A stretch of DNA of 64,000 bases from Duganella sp. CF517 (GTDB lineage Bacteria > Pseudomonadota > Gammaproteobacteria > Burkholderiales > Burkholderiaceae_D), in the NCBI RefSeq assembly GCF_900110275.1, contig NZ_FODC01000005.1:248001-312000 (forward strand), written 5' to 3'. Below are positions 24,082 through 32,880 of this stretch, in pieces. Numbering within the stretch: position 1 is the first letter of the stretch; each line of letters begins with the position of its first letter. A program made the position numbers and the translations under genes. The notes under the pieces were generated by a model, which was not told the origin of the DNA, made no database searches, and saw only the letters and a list, made by a program, of their open reading frames with translations.

Positions 24082-25576
24082 TCAGTTCGATGCGGCGTTC
24101 GCGGTTGGCCAGCAAGGTGTCGACCTCGCCGGGCGGGACGGCGGGGCCGAGGCAGAAGCCGAACGCCTCGTCGCAGTCCATCGCCATCAGGCGCGCCAGC
24201 TGCTCGCCGGTCTCGACGCCGCCGGCGATCACCCGCATGTCCAGCGTGTGGGCCATGGCGATGATGGCGCGCACCATGGCGCCGTCGCCAGATCCCTTGG
24301 CCGCATTGACGGCGCCGGGCGCATCGGCCGGCTGGCGCACGCCCTGCAGCTCGTCGATGAAGCTCTTGTCGATCTTGACCACGTCGACCGGGAAGCGCCG
24401 CAGGTAATTGAGCGAGGCGTAGCCGGTGCCGAAATCGCTGATCGAGATGCGCACGCCGAGCGCCTTCAGCTGCCGCAACGTCGCCTCGCAATTCTGGTTG
24501 CGGTCGATCAGCATGCCCTCCCTGATTTCCAGCTCGATCAAGTGGCCCGGCACGCCGGCCTGCGCCAGTATCGTGGCGAAGGTCTGGGCGATGTCCTTCT
24601 GGTAGAACTGGCGCGGCGACACATGCACCGACACGGTCATCGGCAGCCCTCTATCCATCCAGAGCCGCGCCTGCGCCGCCGCCGTCGCCAGCACCCAGGC
24701 GCCGACCGGCAGGATCAGCGCGCTCTCCTCGAGCACCGGCAAAAAATCGAGCGGCATCACCACGCCGAGCTCCGGATGGTTCCAGCGCAGCAGCGCCTTG
24801 ACGCCGGTGATGCGCTGTGCGCGCAGGTCGAGCCTGGGCTGGTAGGCCAGCACGAATTCGTGGTGGTCGAGCGCATGCCGGAGCGCCGTCTCCAGGATCA
24901 GGCGCGAGTACGCCTTGACCTGCATGCTCGGCGCGAAGCGCACGCTGGCGCCCTTGCCGCGCTGCTTGGCCGCGTACATCGCCAGGTCGGCCTTCTCGAC
25001 CAGCTCGTCGATGCTTTCGTCGTCATCCGGATAGACCGCCACGCCGACGCTGGCGGCCACCGCCAGCGACTGGCCGTGGATGGCGAACGGCGCGCCGAGG
25101 GCGGCGATGATCTTCCCGGCCACCTGCAGCGCGTCGTCGGCCTCGCGCAGCTCCGTCAGCAGCACGATGAACTCGTCGCCGCCCTGCCGCGCCACGGTGT
25201 CGACCTCGCGCACGCACTGGCGCAGCCGCTGCGAGAACTGCACCAGCACATGGTCGCCGGCGTCGTGGCCGAGCGTGTCGTTGATCCGCTTGAAGTGGTC
25301 GATGTCGACGAACAGCACCGCCAGCAGGCTTTTGTGGCGCCGCGCGTACGCCACGCCGTGCTCGAGCCGCAGCTGGAATTGCAGGCGGTTGGGCAGGCCC
25401 GTCAGGCAGTCGTGGTGGGCGATGAAGTCGAGCCGCATTTCGGTCTCGCGCTGCGCTTCGAGCGCGCCCTGCAAACGCGCGCAGCGGCGCCGCAGCACGC
25501 GCGCGCGCATTTCGCCATACCATAGCGCCAACAGACACGATCCGATGCCTATCAATGCCGGCCACAGCAGCTCCAT
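24071..25576 (-). CDS. Membrane-anchored GGDEF protein with decayed EAL domain
   Basis: 501 residues. One N-terminal membrane helix (about 3-20), a short coiled segment, a GGDEF domain (about 50-210) with intact GGDEF (132-136) and the product-inhibition RxxD (R123-D126) five residues before it, then an EAL domain (about 225-495). The EAL signatures are lost: EAL is K260-A-L, NVS is HVS, the DD pair is SD, AEGVE is AGGVE and AQGY is AFGF. It should therefore act as a diguanylate cyclase, with the EAL domain a binding or structural module. The 3' end overlaps the convergent esterase gene by 11 bases. Confidence 0.9.
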   Translation of the reverse strand: MELLWPALIGIGSCLLALWYGEMRARVLRRRCARLQGALEAQRETEMRLDFIAHHDCLTGLPNRLQFQLRLEHGVAYARRHKSLLAVLFVDIDHFKRINDTLGHDAGDHVLVQFSQRLRQCVREVDTVARQGGDEFIVLLTELREADDALQVAGKIIAALGAPFAIHGQSLAVAASVGVAVYPDDDESIDELVEKADLAMYAAKQRGKGASVRFAPSMQVKAYSRLILETALRHALDHHEFVLAYQPRLDLRAQRITGVKALLRWNHPELGVVMPLDFLPVLEESALILPVGAWVLATAAAQARLWMDRGLPMTVSVHVSPRQFYQKDIAQTFATILAQAGVPGHLIELEIREGMLIDRNQNCEATLRQLKALGVRISISDFGTGYASLNYLRRFPVDVVKIDKSFIDELQGVRQPADAPGAVNAAKGSGDGAMVRAIIAMAHTLDMRVIAGGVETGEQLARLMAMDCDEAFGFCLGPAVPPGEVDTLLANRERRIELITS

Positions 25577-25691
25577 GGGATCCCTCTTCTTTTGCTACAG
25601 CGGTGAAGGGGAAATCATAATGGATACCGCCGGTCAACAATGGGCGTTCGGCGGGCCGCTTGACCGGCGTCAAACCCGCGTCAGATGGCGC

Positions 25692-27320
25692 TCAAGCCGG
25701 CAACAGCGGACGCCGTGTCGGCGCCAGGCGCACGGCGGGACCCTGCCCCTGCTCCTGCAGCTTGAAGATGCTGACCGCTTCCGACAGGCTGGCCGCCTGC
25801 TGCGTCAACGCATCGGCGGCGGCGGCGGCCTCCTCCACCAGCGCGGCGTTCTGCTGCGTCACGCTGTCCATCTGGCTGATGGCGATGCTGATTTGTTCGA
25901 TGCCGTCGCGCTGCTCGCCGCTGGCGACCGAAATCTCGCCGATGATGGCCGTCACCCGCTGCACGCTGCTGACCACCTCGCCCATCGTCTCGCCGGCCTG
26001 CCCGGCCAGCCGGCTGCCGGCCTCGACGCGGCTGACCGAGTCGCCGATCAATTCCTTGATCTCCTTGGCCGCCGACGCCGAGCGGTGCGCCAGGTTGCGC
26101 ACCTCGGACGCCACCACCGCGAAACCGCGCCCCTGCTCGCCGGCGCGCGCCGCCTCGACCGCCGCGTTGAGCGCCAGGATATTGGTCTGGAACGCGATGC
26201 CGTCGATCACGCCGATGATGTCGACGATCTTGCGCGAGGACTCGTTGATCGAGCCCATCGTCTGCACCATCTGTTCGACCGCGTCGCCGCCGCGCGCGGC
26301 CACCCGCGAGGCGACGTCGGCCAGCTTGCTGGCCTCGTTGGCGTTGGCGTTGTTCTGCTGGACGGTGGTGGTCAGTTCCACCATCGCCGCCGCCGTTTCC
26401 TCGAGCGAGCTGGCTTGCTGCTCGGTGCGGCCGGACAGGTCCAGGTTGCCGGCGGCGATCTCCACCGTCGCGCCGTGGATGGTCTCGGTGCCGGCGCGCA
26501 CCTTGCCGACGATGCCGCTCAGATTGCTCTGCATGGTCTTGAGCGCGCCCAGCAGCTCTCCGATCTCATCCTTGCTATCGACCCGCACCTCGCTGCGCAG
26601 GTCGCCGCCGGCGACCGTCTGCGCCACGCCCACGGCGGCGTGCAGCGGCACGGTGATGCTCTTGATCAGCCACAACACGGTCACGCAGCCGACCACCAGG
26701 GTCACCGCCAGCGTGACGCCCATGACCAGTATGGCCTGCGCGTGCGCGGCCCGGCTTTCCTCCTCCATCTGCTGCATCAGGCGGCTCGATTCCTTGCCGA
26801 TGTAGACGACGATGTCGTCGATCTTCCTGGTCGGCTCGCGGTCCATGCCCTTGACCAGGTTGTCGACCACGTTGGCGCTGGCCGGATTGGCGGAATCGTA
26901 TTGCTTGAGCGCCTCCAGATAGCGCGCGCCCAGTTCGGTTTGGGTCTTGATGGCGTCGTCGACCAGCGGCGTGCCCAGCTTCAAAGCGCCGAGCTGTCCG
27001 TCCAGTTTTTTCAGGGCGGCGCGGGTGCCCTCGCCGGCCTTGACGAAGGCCTTGGTATAGCGGTCCAGCTGCGCCGGATCGTTGCCGCGTATCAGGATGT
27101 TCTTCCACTCCTGCACCTGGATCTTGAACTCGACCTGGGCGCCGCGCGCGGTGTCGATGGCGTGGCTCAGCGCCAGCGAACGCTGCAAGGCCTGCGCGCT
27201 TTGCGCCGTGCTGCTGTCGAGCGCCCGCCAGCCGCCGGTGGCGACGACCGCCAGCGCGACAAAAAAGAACGCGCCCAGCAAGCCGAGTCGAATGCCGATC
27301 TTCAAATCGCCGAGTTTCAT
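25692..27320 (-). CDS. Methyl-accepting chemotaxis protein
   Basis: 542 residues: membrane helix 1 (about 12-33), a periplasmic helical domain (about 34-190), helix 2 (about 192-214), HAMP (about 215-270) and a cytoplasmic signalling domain with the conserved hairpin tip IIGVIDGIAFQTNILALNAA and EVRNLAHRSA. Glutamine/glutamate methylation stretches such as RTEQQASSLEETAAAM are present. It is inner-membrane and signals to CheA/CheW, which are not encoded here. The periplasmic four-helix-type sensor (KIQVQEWKNILIRG) is common in Burkholderiales Tsr-like receptors; the ligand is unknown. The tail ends in RRPLLPA, without the classic NWETF CheR tether. Confidence 0.93.
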   Translation of the reverse strand: MKLGDLKIGIRLGLLGAFFFVALAVVATGGWRALDSSTAQSAQALQRSLALSHAIDTARGAQVEFKIQVQEWKNILIRGNDPAQLDRYTKAFVKAGEGTRAALKKLDGQLGALKLGTPLVDDAIKTQTELGARYLEALKQYDSANPASANVVDNLVKGMDREPTRKIDDIVVYIGKESSRLMQQMEEESRAAHAQAILVMGVTLAVTLVVGCVTVLWLIKSITVPLHAAVGVAQTVAGGDLRSEVRVDSKDEIGELLGALKTMQSNLSGIVGKVRAGTETIHGATVEIAAGNLDLSGRTEQQASSLEETAAAMVELTTTVQQNNANANEASKLADVASRVAARGGDAVEQMVQTMGSINESSRKIVDIIGVIDGIAFQTNILALNAAVEAARAGEQGRGFAVVASEVRNLAHRSASAAKEIKELIGDSVSRVEAGSRLAGQAGETMGEVVSSVQRVTAIIGEISVASGEQRDGIEQISIAISQMDSVTQQNAALVEEAAAAADALTQQAASLSEAVSIFKLQEQGQGPAVRLAPTRRPLLPA

Positions 27321-27423
27321 AATTTTTCCCGTGGCAAGAATTGGCTTTCATCATGCGCTTGCCGCGCAAGGATGCCAAGACCGGCACGCCAGAAATCGGC
27401 CCGATTCGCTCCGTTGCAACAGA

Positions 27424-27948
27424 TCAGATCGACCGGGGAGGAAACTCGATGCAGTAAATATTGGTAGGACGATCATTCGGCGGCAACGGCCGCGTTTCGA
27501 CGAAGGTCAAGCCCAGCTTGTGCAGCAGGCGGATCGAATTGACGTTGCCCGGGTCCGTCAAACCGAGCACGCGCTTGATGCCCAGCACGCCGCGCGCGTA
27601 GGCCAGCACGGCGACCGCCGCCTCGTGCGTGTAGCCCTGGCCGAAGAACTCGGGGCGGATGGCGTAGCCGATATCGGGCTCGGGCAGCGGATCGCGCCGG
27701 ATCAGGCCGCACAAGCCGAGCGCCCGGCCGTCGCCCTTGCGCTCCATCACATACAGCGAGTGGCCGCAGCGCTGCTGCATCGCGCGCGGGCCGTCGATGA
27801 TGGCGGCGCGCGCGTCGGCGAGGCTGCGGATGCCCTTGTCGCCGATAAATTCGAGCCACGTCGGGTCGTTGACCAGGTCGTAATAAAACGCGGCGTCGTC
27901 GACTTCGATGGTGCGCAGGCGCAGGCGTTCGGTATCCAGTATGTTCAT
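27424..27948 (-). CDS. GNAT family N-acetyltransferase (RimJ/RimL-like)
   Basis: 174 residues. The pattern begins LDTERLRLRTIEVDDAAFYYDLVNDP and carries the acetyl-CoA loop region IRPEFFGQGYTHEAAVAVL and the closing LGLTDPGNVNSIRLLHKLGL, typical of the RimJ/RimL branch (GNAT_3). It probably acetylates a protein N-terminus or a small amine; the substrate cannot be told. The start at 27948 lies 4 bases after the stop of the preceding GNAT gene, so the two form an operon. The longer open frame to 28248 overlaps that gene and is spurious. Confidence 0.85.
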   Translation of the reverse strand: MNILDTERLRLRTIEVDDAAFYYDLVNDPTWLEFIGDKGIRSLADARAAIIDGPRAMQQRCGHSLYVMERKGDGRALGLCGLIRRDPLPEPDIGYAIRPEFFGQGYTHEAAVAVLAYARGVLGIKRVLGLTDPGNVNSIRLLHKLGLTFVETRPLPPNDRPTNIYCIEFPPRSI

Positions 27949-27952
27949 GAGC

Positions 27953-28474
27953 TCAGGCGTCGGGCCAATGGGAAGGGTCTTCCAGCAGCTGGTACATGAC
28001 GTAGACGTCGACGTAGCCCAGGTACTGGTGGTAATAGGCGCGCGGCAAGGTGCCGACGATGGAGAAGCCGAGTTTTTTCCACAGCAGCACGGCGGCGACG
28101 TTGGAGCTGACCACGTAGTTGAACTGCATCGCCAGGTAGCCCTGGGCGCGGGCGCGGTCCAGGCAATCGCCGCCGAGCAGCTTGCCGACGCCGACGCCCT
28201 GCGCCGCCGGGCTGACCATGAACGAGGCGTTGGCGACGTGGGCGCCACGGTCGCGCTGGTTGGCGATCAGGCGGTACATGCCGAGCAGGCGTTCGCCGTT
28301 GAGCAGCGCGACGTACGACTGCACGCCCGGGCCGAACCAGTAGGCGTGGCAATCGTCGCGGCTGGTGTCGGCGGCGAAGTAATAGGTGTCGCCGCTGGCG
28401 ATCAGTTGCTGGAAAATGTCCCACATGGCGCCGAAGTCGGCTTCCGTGGCGGCGCGGATGGCGATTTCTTTCAA
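27953..28474 (-). CDS. GNAT family N-acetyltransferase
   Basis: About 173 residues from the TTG at 28474, which has TGGAG 5 bases upstream and starts KEIAIRAATEADFGAMW, a normal GNAT beginning. An ATG at 28507 gives 11 more residues but has no good ribosome site. The acetyl-CoA pyrophosphate loop is VSPAAQGVGVGKLL (Q/RxxGxG/A), followed by SSNVAAVLLWKKLGFSIVG. Substrate unknown. It is first of a two-gene GNAT operon, just downstream of codA on the same strand with an 87-base gap. Confidence 0.83.
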   Translation of the reverse strand: MKEIAIRAATEADFGAMWDIFQQLIASGDTYYFAADTSRDDCHAYWFGPGVQSYVALLNGERLLGMYRLIANQRDRGAHVANASFMVSPAAQGVGVGKLLGGDCLDRARAQGYLAMQFNYVVSSNVAAVLLWKKLGFSIVGTLPRAYYHQYLGYVDVYVMYQLLEDPSHWPDA

Positions 28475-28561
28475 GTGGGCTCCAGGGGACGGCAAACGGT
28501 GAGTCATTATCCGGGAAAATCGTATTCAATTGTCATGGATTTCCGCCGGCAAGTCCAGCCG

Positions 28562-29836
28562 CTACCGGTTCAGGCGGAAATTGACGCTGTCGGGCCGCCC
28601 CGGCAAGTCGAGCCGCGCATTCGCGCGCGGCGCTTCGGCGATCACCGCGCCGCGCCGCATCACCAGGCGCCGCGCCGCCCGCAACCGGATCGCCTCCACC
28701 GGATCGGCCGCGTCCAGCAGCACCAGGTCGGCGTGGTTGCCGACCGCGATGCCGTACTGCTCCAGTCCGAGGATGCGCGCCGGCGTCGTCGTCACCGCCT
28801 CGAAGCAGGCGCGCATCGCGTCCTGCCCGGTCATCTGCGCCACGTGCAGGCCCATCTGCGCCACCTCCAGCATGTCGCCCGAGCCCAGGCTGTACCACGG
28901 GTCCATCACGCAATCGTGGCCGAAGGCGACGTCGATGCCGGCCGCCAGCAACTCCGGCACGCGCGTCATGCCGCGCCGCTTCGGATAGGTGTCGTGGCGG
29001 CCCTGCAGGGTGATGTTGATCAGCGGATTGGCGATGGCCGCCACGCCGCCCTCGCGTATCAGCGGCAGCAGCTTGCTGACGTAATAATTGTCCATCGAAT
29101 GCATCGACGTCAGGTGCGAGCCGGTCACCCGGCCGTGCAGCCCGAGCCGGTTGCTTTCGTACGCCAGCGTCTCGATGTGGCGCGAGTGCGGGTCGTCCGA
29201 TTCGTCGCAGTGCATATCGACACGCAAGCCTTGCTCGGCGGCGAACTCGCACAGGATGCGCACCGATTCGGCGCCGTCGGCCATGGTGCGCTCGAAGTGC
29301 GGAATGCCGCCCACCACGTCGACACCCATGGCGATGGCGCGCTTCAGATTGGCCAGCGCCGTCGGGCTGCGCAGCACGCCGTCCTGCGGAAACGCCACCA
29401 GCTGCAAATCCAGGTACGGCGCCACCAGCCGCTTGACCTCCAGCAGCGCCTCGACCGCCAGCAAGCGGTCGTCGCAGACGTCGACATGCGAGCGGATCGC
29501 CAGCAGCCCGCGCGCCACGGCCCAGTCGCAATACTGCAACGCGCGCCCGATCAGCGCCTGCTGCGTCAGGTCCGGCTTCAGCTCGCCCCACAGCGCTATG
29601 CCCTCGAGCAAGGTGCCGGAGGCGTTGACGCGGGGCAGGCCATAGCTGAGCGTGGCGTCCATATGGAAGTGGGCGTCGACGAACGGTGCGCTGACCAGAT
29701 CGCCGCCGGCGTCGATCTCGCGCCCGGCCGTCACCGCCAGCGCGGGCCCGATGGCGGCGATGCGCCCTGCTTCGATGGCGATATCGACACCTTGCCGGCC
29801 GTCGGCCAGATTGGCATTGCGGATGACCACATCCAT
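28562..29836 (-). CDS. codA: Cytosine deaminase
   Basis: 424 residues, close to E. coli CodA (427) and alignable along the whole length. It converts cytosine to uracil in the pyrimidine salvage pathway. Metal ligands and catalytic residues are visible: HFH (H56, H58), HCDESDD (His plus catalytic Glu), SHLTSMHS (His) and FGHDCVMDPWYSLG (Asp). AFPQDG corresponds to the substrate-contacting AFPQEG. The start at 29836 has GGGAG upstream; the frame extends to 29917 without family-like sequence. No cytosine permease (codB) is adjacent, so uptake must be encoded elsewhere. A neighbouring amidohydrolase specificity (for example isoguanine or creatinine deamination) is possible but less likely. Confidence 0.88.
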   Translation of the reverse strand: MDVVIRNANLADGRQGVDIAIEAGRIAAIGPALAVTAGREIDAGGDLVSAPFVDAHFHMDATLSYGLPRVNASGTLLEGIALWGELKPDLTQQALIGRALQYCDWAVARGLLAIRSHVDVCDDRLLAVEALLEVKRLVAPYLDLQLVAFPQDGVLRSPTALANLKRAIAMGVDVVGGIPHFERTMADGAESVRILCEFAAEQGLRVDMHCDESDDPHSRHIETLAYESNRLGLHGRVTGSHLTSMHSMDNYYVSKLLPLIREGGVAAIANPLINITLQGRHDTYPKRRGMTRVPELLAAGIDVAFGHDCVMDPWYSLGSGDMLEVAQMGLHVAQMTGQDAMRACFEAVTTTPARILGLEQYGIAVGNHADLVLLDAADPVEAIRLRAARRLVMRRGAVIAEAPRANARLDLPGRPDSVNFRLNR

Positions 29837-30025
29837 GGAGACGCTCCCGGCGTTGTTATACAGTAAGCCGATTGTAGTCACTTTCCCCCGAACACACCAC
29901 TTGTTGCGCCGCAGCAATCACGCGGCGTTCGACCGATGTTTTGCGCTGGATCAAACTTCGGTGAAATAGTGTCCACCCCGCATTTTTCCTAACAGCACTC
30001 TTTCCTGAATGGTCCAAAAAATAAC

Positions 30026-30054
30026 TTTCCAAGGCTGTTGTTCGTCGCTAGAAT
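30026..30054 (+). promoter_or_regulatory. Sigma-70-type promoter for the phasin gene
   Basis: TTTCCA (30026-30031), 17 bases, TAGAAT (30049-30054), about 50 bases before the phasin ATG. The -10 box matches consensus at 5/6 positions. The remaining bases back to codA (29837-30025) are AT-richer and show no other clear element. Confidence 0.6.
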
Positions 30055-30104
30055 GTTCTCATATTGCATCGCAACAGACGTTCCACCGTCGTCCAGGAGA
30101 AACC

Positions 30105-30986
30105 ATGTCTTCGCTTACCGAACAGTTTTCCGCCGTCACGAAATCGCAATTGGAAGCACAGTTTAAGATTTTCAACACCTTCGCCAGCACGGCCGTCGAC
30201 AGCGCCGAAAAAGTCATCGCGCTCAACCTCAACGCCACCAAGGCCTCGGTCGAGAAATCGTCGGCCGCCGCCAGGAAGCTGCTGGAAGCCAAGGGGCCGC
30301 AGGAGCTGTTCAGCCTGAACGCGGGCCAGCCGACCGGCTTCGACAATCTGCTGGCCTACGGCCGCCAATTGGTGAGCATCGCCACCGCCGCCCAGACCGA
30401 GCTGCTGCACAGCGCGCAGAGCGGCATCAAACAGGCGCAGGAGCAAGCGCAGGAGCTGGCCAAGGCCGCGCCGCTGGCGTCGTTGTCGGCGCCGGCCAGG
30501 GCGGCGCAGCCGGCCGCCCCGGCAGTCGTCCCCAAGCCGGCGCCGCTGGCGTCGATCGCCCCCGTCGCGGAGCCAGAACCCGCTCCCGCCGCTCCCGCCG
30601 CGCACGCCAGCGAACCGGCCGCGCCGCCGCAGACCTTGGCCGCCGCCGTCTCGGCCGCCGTCGCCACGCCGGACAACGCCCCCGTGATCGCCGAAGCGTC
30701 GACCGCCTCGGCCAACGAACCGCTGGCCTCGCCGCCGCAGAAAGCGGCCAAGACGTCGGTCAAGCCGAAGCCGGCCGCCGCCCCGATCGAGCCGCCGGCG
30801 CCGATCGAGGTCAAGGCCGAAGTCAAACCCGACCCCGTGAAATCGTCCTTCCCCGCGCCGGCGCAAAAACCGATCGCGCTGGCGCCCGAGGCCAAGCCGT
30901 CCAAGTTGAAGGAAGTGGCGCCGAAAGGCAAACCGGCGCCGGGCAAGCCGCTCGACATGGTCAGCGGAAACAAAGGCAAGAAATAA
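30105..30986 (+). CDS. phaP: Phasin family protein with long Ala/Pro tail (PHA granule coat)
   Basis: 293 residues. The first about 125 form the amphipathic helical phasin domain (LTEQFSAVTKSQLEAQFKIFNTFASTAVDSAEK and a later KQAQEQAQEL) that coats polyhydroxyalkanoate granules. The rest (about 130-293) is a low-complexity Ala/Pro/Lys tail, like the PhaF/histone-like tails or extended phasins, and could link granules to DNA or to partners. The start at 30105 has AGGAGA 5 bases before it. The gene is single, with its own promoter and a strong terminator. phaC/phaB genes are not nearby. The tail is considerably longer than in ordinary phasins of about 190 residues. Confidence 0.87.
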   Translation: MSSLTEQFSAVTKSQLEAQFKIFNTFASTAVDSAEKVIALNLNATKASVEKSSAAARKLLEAKGPQELFSLNAGQPTGFDNLLAYGRQLVSIATAAQTELLHSAQSGIKQAQEQAQELAKAAPLASLSAPARAAQPAAPAVVPKPAPLASIAPVAEPEPAPAAPAAHASEPAAPPQTLAAAVSAAVATPDNAPVIAEASTASANEPLASPPQKAAKTSVKPKPAAAPIEPPAPIEVKAEVKPDPVKSSFPAPAQKPIALAPEAKPSKLKEVAPKGKPAPGKPLDMVSGNKGKK

Positions 30987-31032
30987 CCGGCCGCGCGCAC
31001 CGGCCGCGCGCGCCACGCACACGCTTCAAACC

Positions 31033-31057
31033 AGCGGGCTCCGGCCCGCTTTTCTTT
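31033..31057 (+). terminator. Rho-independent terminator after phasin
   Basis: AGCGGGC (31033-31039) and GCCCGCT (31044-31050) form a 7-bp stem with loop TCCG, followed by TTTTCTTT. It ends the phasin transcript and insulates the ABC exporter genes. Confidence 0.88.
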
Positions 31058-31125
31058 GCCTTGCTGTATCCTAGCGGACTACGCGCCGGCAACGTTCCGC
31101 CGGCCCCACGCTATTCCGAGGCAAC

Positions 31126-32880
31126 ATGTCTACACTCTCAGCGCTGATTGGCGGCTTTGTACGCCAGCACAGCCGCGCCTATGCCATTTCCGGCCTGATG
31201 CTGGCCGGCGTGGCGACGCTCACCGTTTGGGTGCCGCGCAAGGTCGGCTCCATGATCGACGGCCTGGCCGCCCACACCCTGTCCGGCAGCGCCCTGCTGA
31301 TGGAAATCGGCGGCCTGCTGCTGATCGGCCTGTCCATTTATTTCCTGCGCGTGGCGTGGCGCCAGATCCTGTACGGCGCCGCCTACAAGCTGGGCGTGTC
31401 GCTGCGCACCCGCCTGTACGCCCGCATGTCGCTGCAGGGCGCCGGCTTCTACCAGCGCCAGCGCACCGGCGACCTGATGGCGCTGGCCACCAACGACATC
31501 GACGCCATCGAAATGGCCGCCGGCGAGGCCATGCTGGCCGGCTTCGACGGCGCGCTGACGCTGGTGCTGGTGCTCGGCGTGATGCTGCTCGGCGTCGACT
31601 GGCGCCTGGCCTGCGTGGCGCTGCTGCCGTTCCCGCTGATGGGCTGGGCGTTCTGGTACATTTCCGGCCACATCCACACCGCCTCGACCGATTCGCTCAA
31701 GCGCTTCAGCGACCTGAACGACCACGTGCAGGAAACCCTGTCCGGCGTGCGCACCTTGCGCGCGCTCGGCCTGGAGCAGCGCAGCGCCGAGCAGTTCGGC
31801 GAACTGGCGCGCCACGCGTCCGACGCCAGCCTGCGCGCGCAAGTGTGGGAAGCGGCGTACGAGCCGGCCGTCGGCCTGACCCTGACCGCCGCCAGCGCGC
31901 TGACCATCGGCGTCGGCGGCTACCTGGTGTGGCAGAACCAGCTGACCATCGGCTCGCTGACCGCCTTCACCATGTACCTGGGCCAGCTGATCTGGCCGAT
32001 GTTCGCGGCCGGCTGGGTGCTGTCGCTGATCGAGCGCGGACGCGCCGCCTGGGCGCGCCTGCAGCCGATGCTCGACGCGCCGCTGGCCATCGACGACCAC
32101 GGCAGCCTGACCAAGGTCGAGCCGGGCGCGCTGACGCTGTCCGGGGTCGGCTACGCCTACCCGGAGCAATCGACACCGGCCCTGGGCGGCATCACGCTCG
32201 CACTCAAACCCGGCCAGACCCTGGGCCTGGTCGGCCCCACCGGCAGCGGCAAGTCGACCCTGCTGCGCGTGCTGATGCGCCAGCTCACGCCGCAATCGGG
32301 CAACGTGCGCTGGAGCGGCCACGCGCTCGACCAGTACCGGCTGCACGCGCTGCGCGCGGCCATCAGCTGGGTGCCGCAGGAGTCGTTCCTGTTCTCGTCG
32401 TCGATCGCCGACAACATCGCGCTGGCCCGTCCCGGCGCCACCCGCGCGCAGGTCGAACACGCCGCCAACCTGGCCGCCATCCACGACGACATCCTCAACT
32501 TCCCGAACGGCTATGAAACCGAGGTCGGCGAAAAAGGCATTACCCTGTCCGGCGGCCAGCGCCAGCGCGTCGCCATCGCCCGCGCGCTGCTGGCCGACAA
32601 CGACCTGCTGCTGCTCGACGACGCGCTGTCGGCGGTCGATACCGGCACCGAAACGCGCATCCTCGAACACCTGGAGGAATTGCGCCGGGCGCGCCCGGGC
32701 CGCAGCGCCGTCATCGCCAGCCACCGCCTCAGCGCCGTCGTCAACGCCGACCTGATCGTCGTGCTGCGCGACGGCCGCATCAGCGAAACCGGCAGCCACG
32801 AACAACTGCTGGAGCAGGACGGCTGGTACGCCAGCCAGTGGCGCTATCAACAATTGGAAGCCAGTCTCGATGCCCTCTAA
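31126..32880 (+). CDS. mdlA: ABC exporter half-transporter, MdlA-like
   Basis: 584 residues: six membrane helices (about 15-300) then an ATPase domain. Walker A is GPTGSGKST (370-378), the signature is LSGGQRQR, and Walker B reads LLLLDDALSAVD. The usual catalytic Glu after Walker B is Asp, as in E. coli MdlA, making this the degenerate half of a heterodimer. It begins at the ATG at 31126 with GAGG upstream. Its end overlaps the next gene by 11 bases. Together with MdlB it should form a type IV exporter of the Mdl/SmdAB multidrug kind; the substrate is unknown. Confidence 0.85.
   Translation: MSTLSALIGGFVRQHSRAYAISGLMLAGVATLTVWVPRKVGSMIDGLAAHTLSGSALLMEIGGLLLIGLSIYFLRVAWRQILYGAAYKLGVSLRTRLYARMSLQGAGFYQRQRTGDLMALATNDIDAIEMAAGEAMLAGFDGALTLVLVLGVMLLGVDWRLACVALLPFPLMGWAFWYISGHIHTASTDSLKRFSDLNDHVQETLSGVRTLRALGLEQRSAEQFGELARHASDASLRAQVWEAAYEPAVGLTLTAASALTIGVGGYLVWQNQLTIGSLTAFTMYLGQLIWPMFAAGWVLSLIERGRAAWARLQPMLDAPLAIDDHGSLTKVEPGALTLSGVGYAYPEQSTPALGGITLALKPGQTLGLVGPTGSGKSTLLRVLMRQLTPQSGNVRWSGHALDQYRLHALRAAISWVPQESFLFSSSIADNIALARPGATRAQVEHAANLAAIHDDILNFPNGYETEVGEKGITLSGGQRQRVAIARALLADNDLLLLDDALSAVDTGTETRILEHLEELRRARPGRSAVIASHRLSAVVNADLIVVLRDGRISETGSHEQLLEQDGWYASQWRYQQLEASLDAL

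Noticed and set aside
27949..28248. N-terminal extension of the second GNAT gene to 28248
   Set aside because: It runs antisense-like through the other GNAT gene in a different frame; the family N-terminus starts at 27948.
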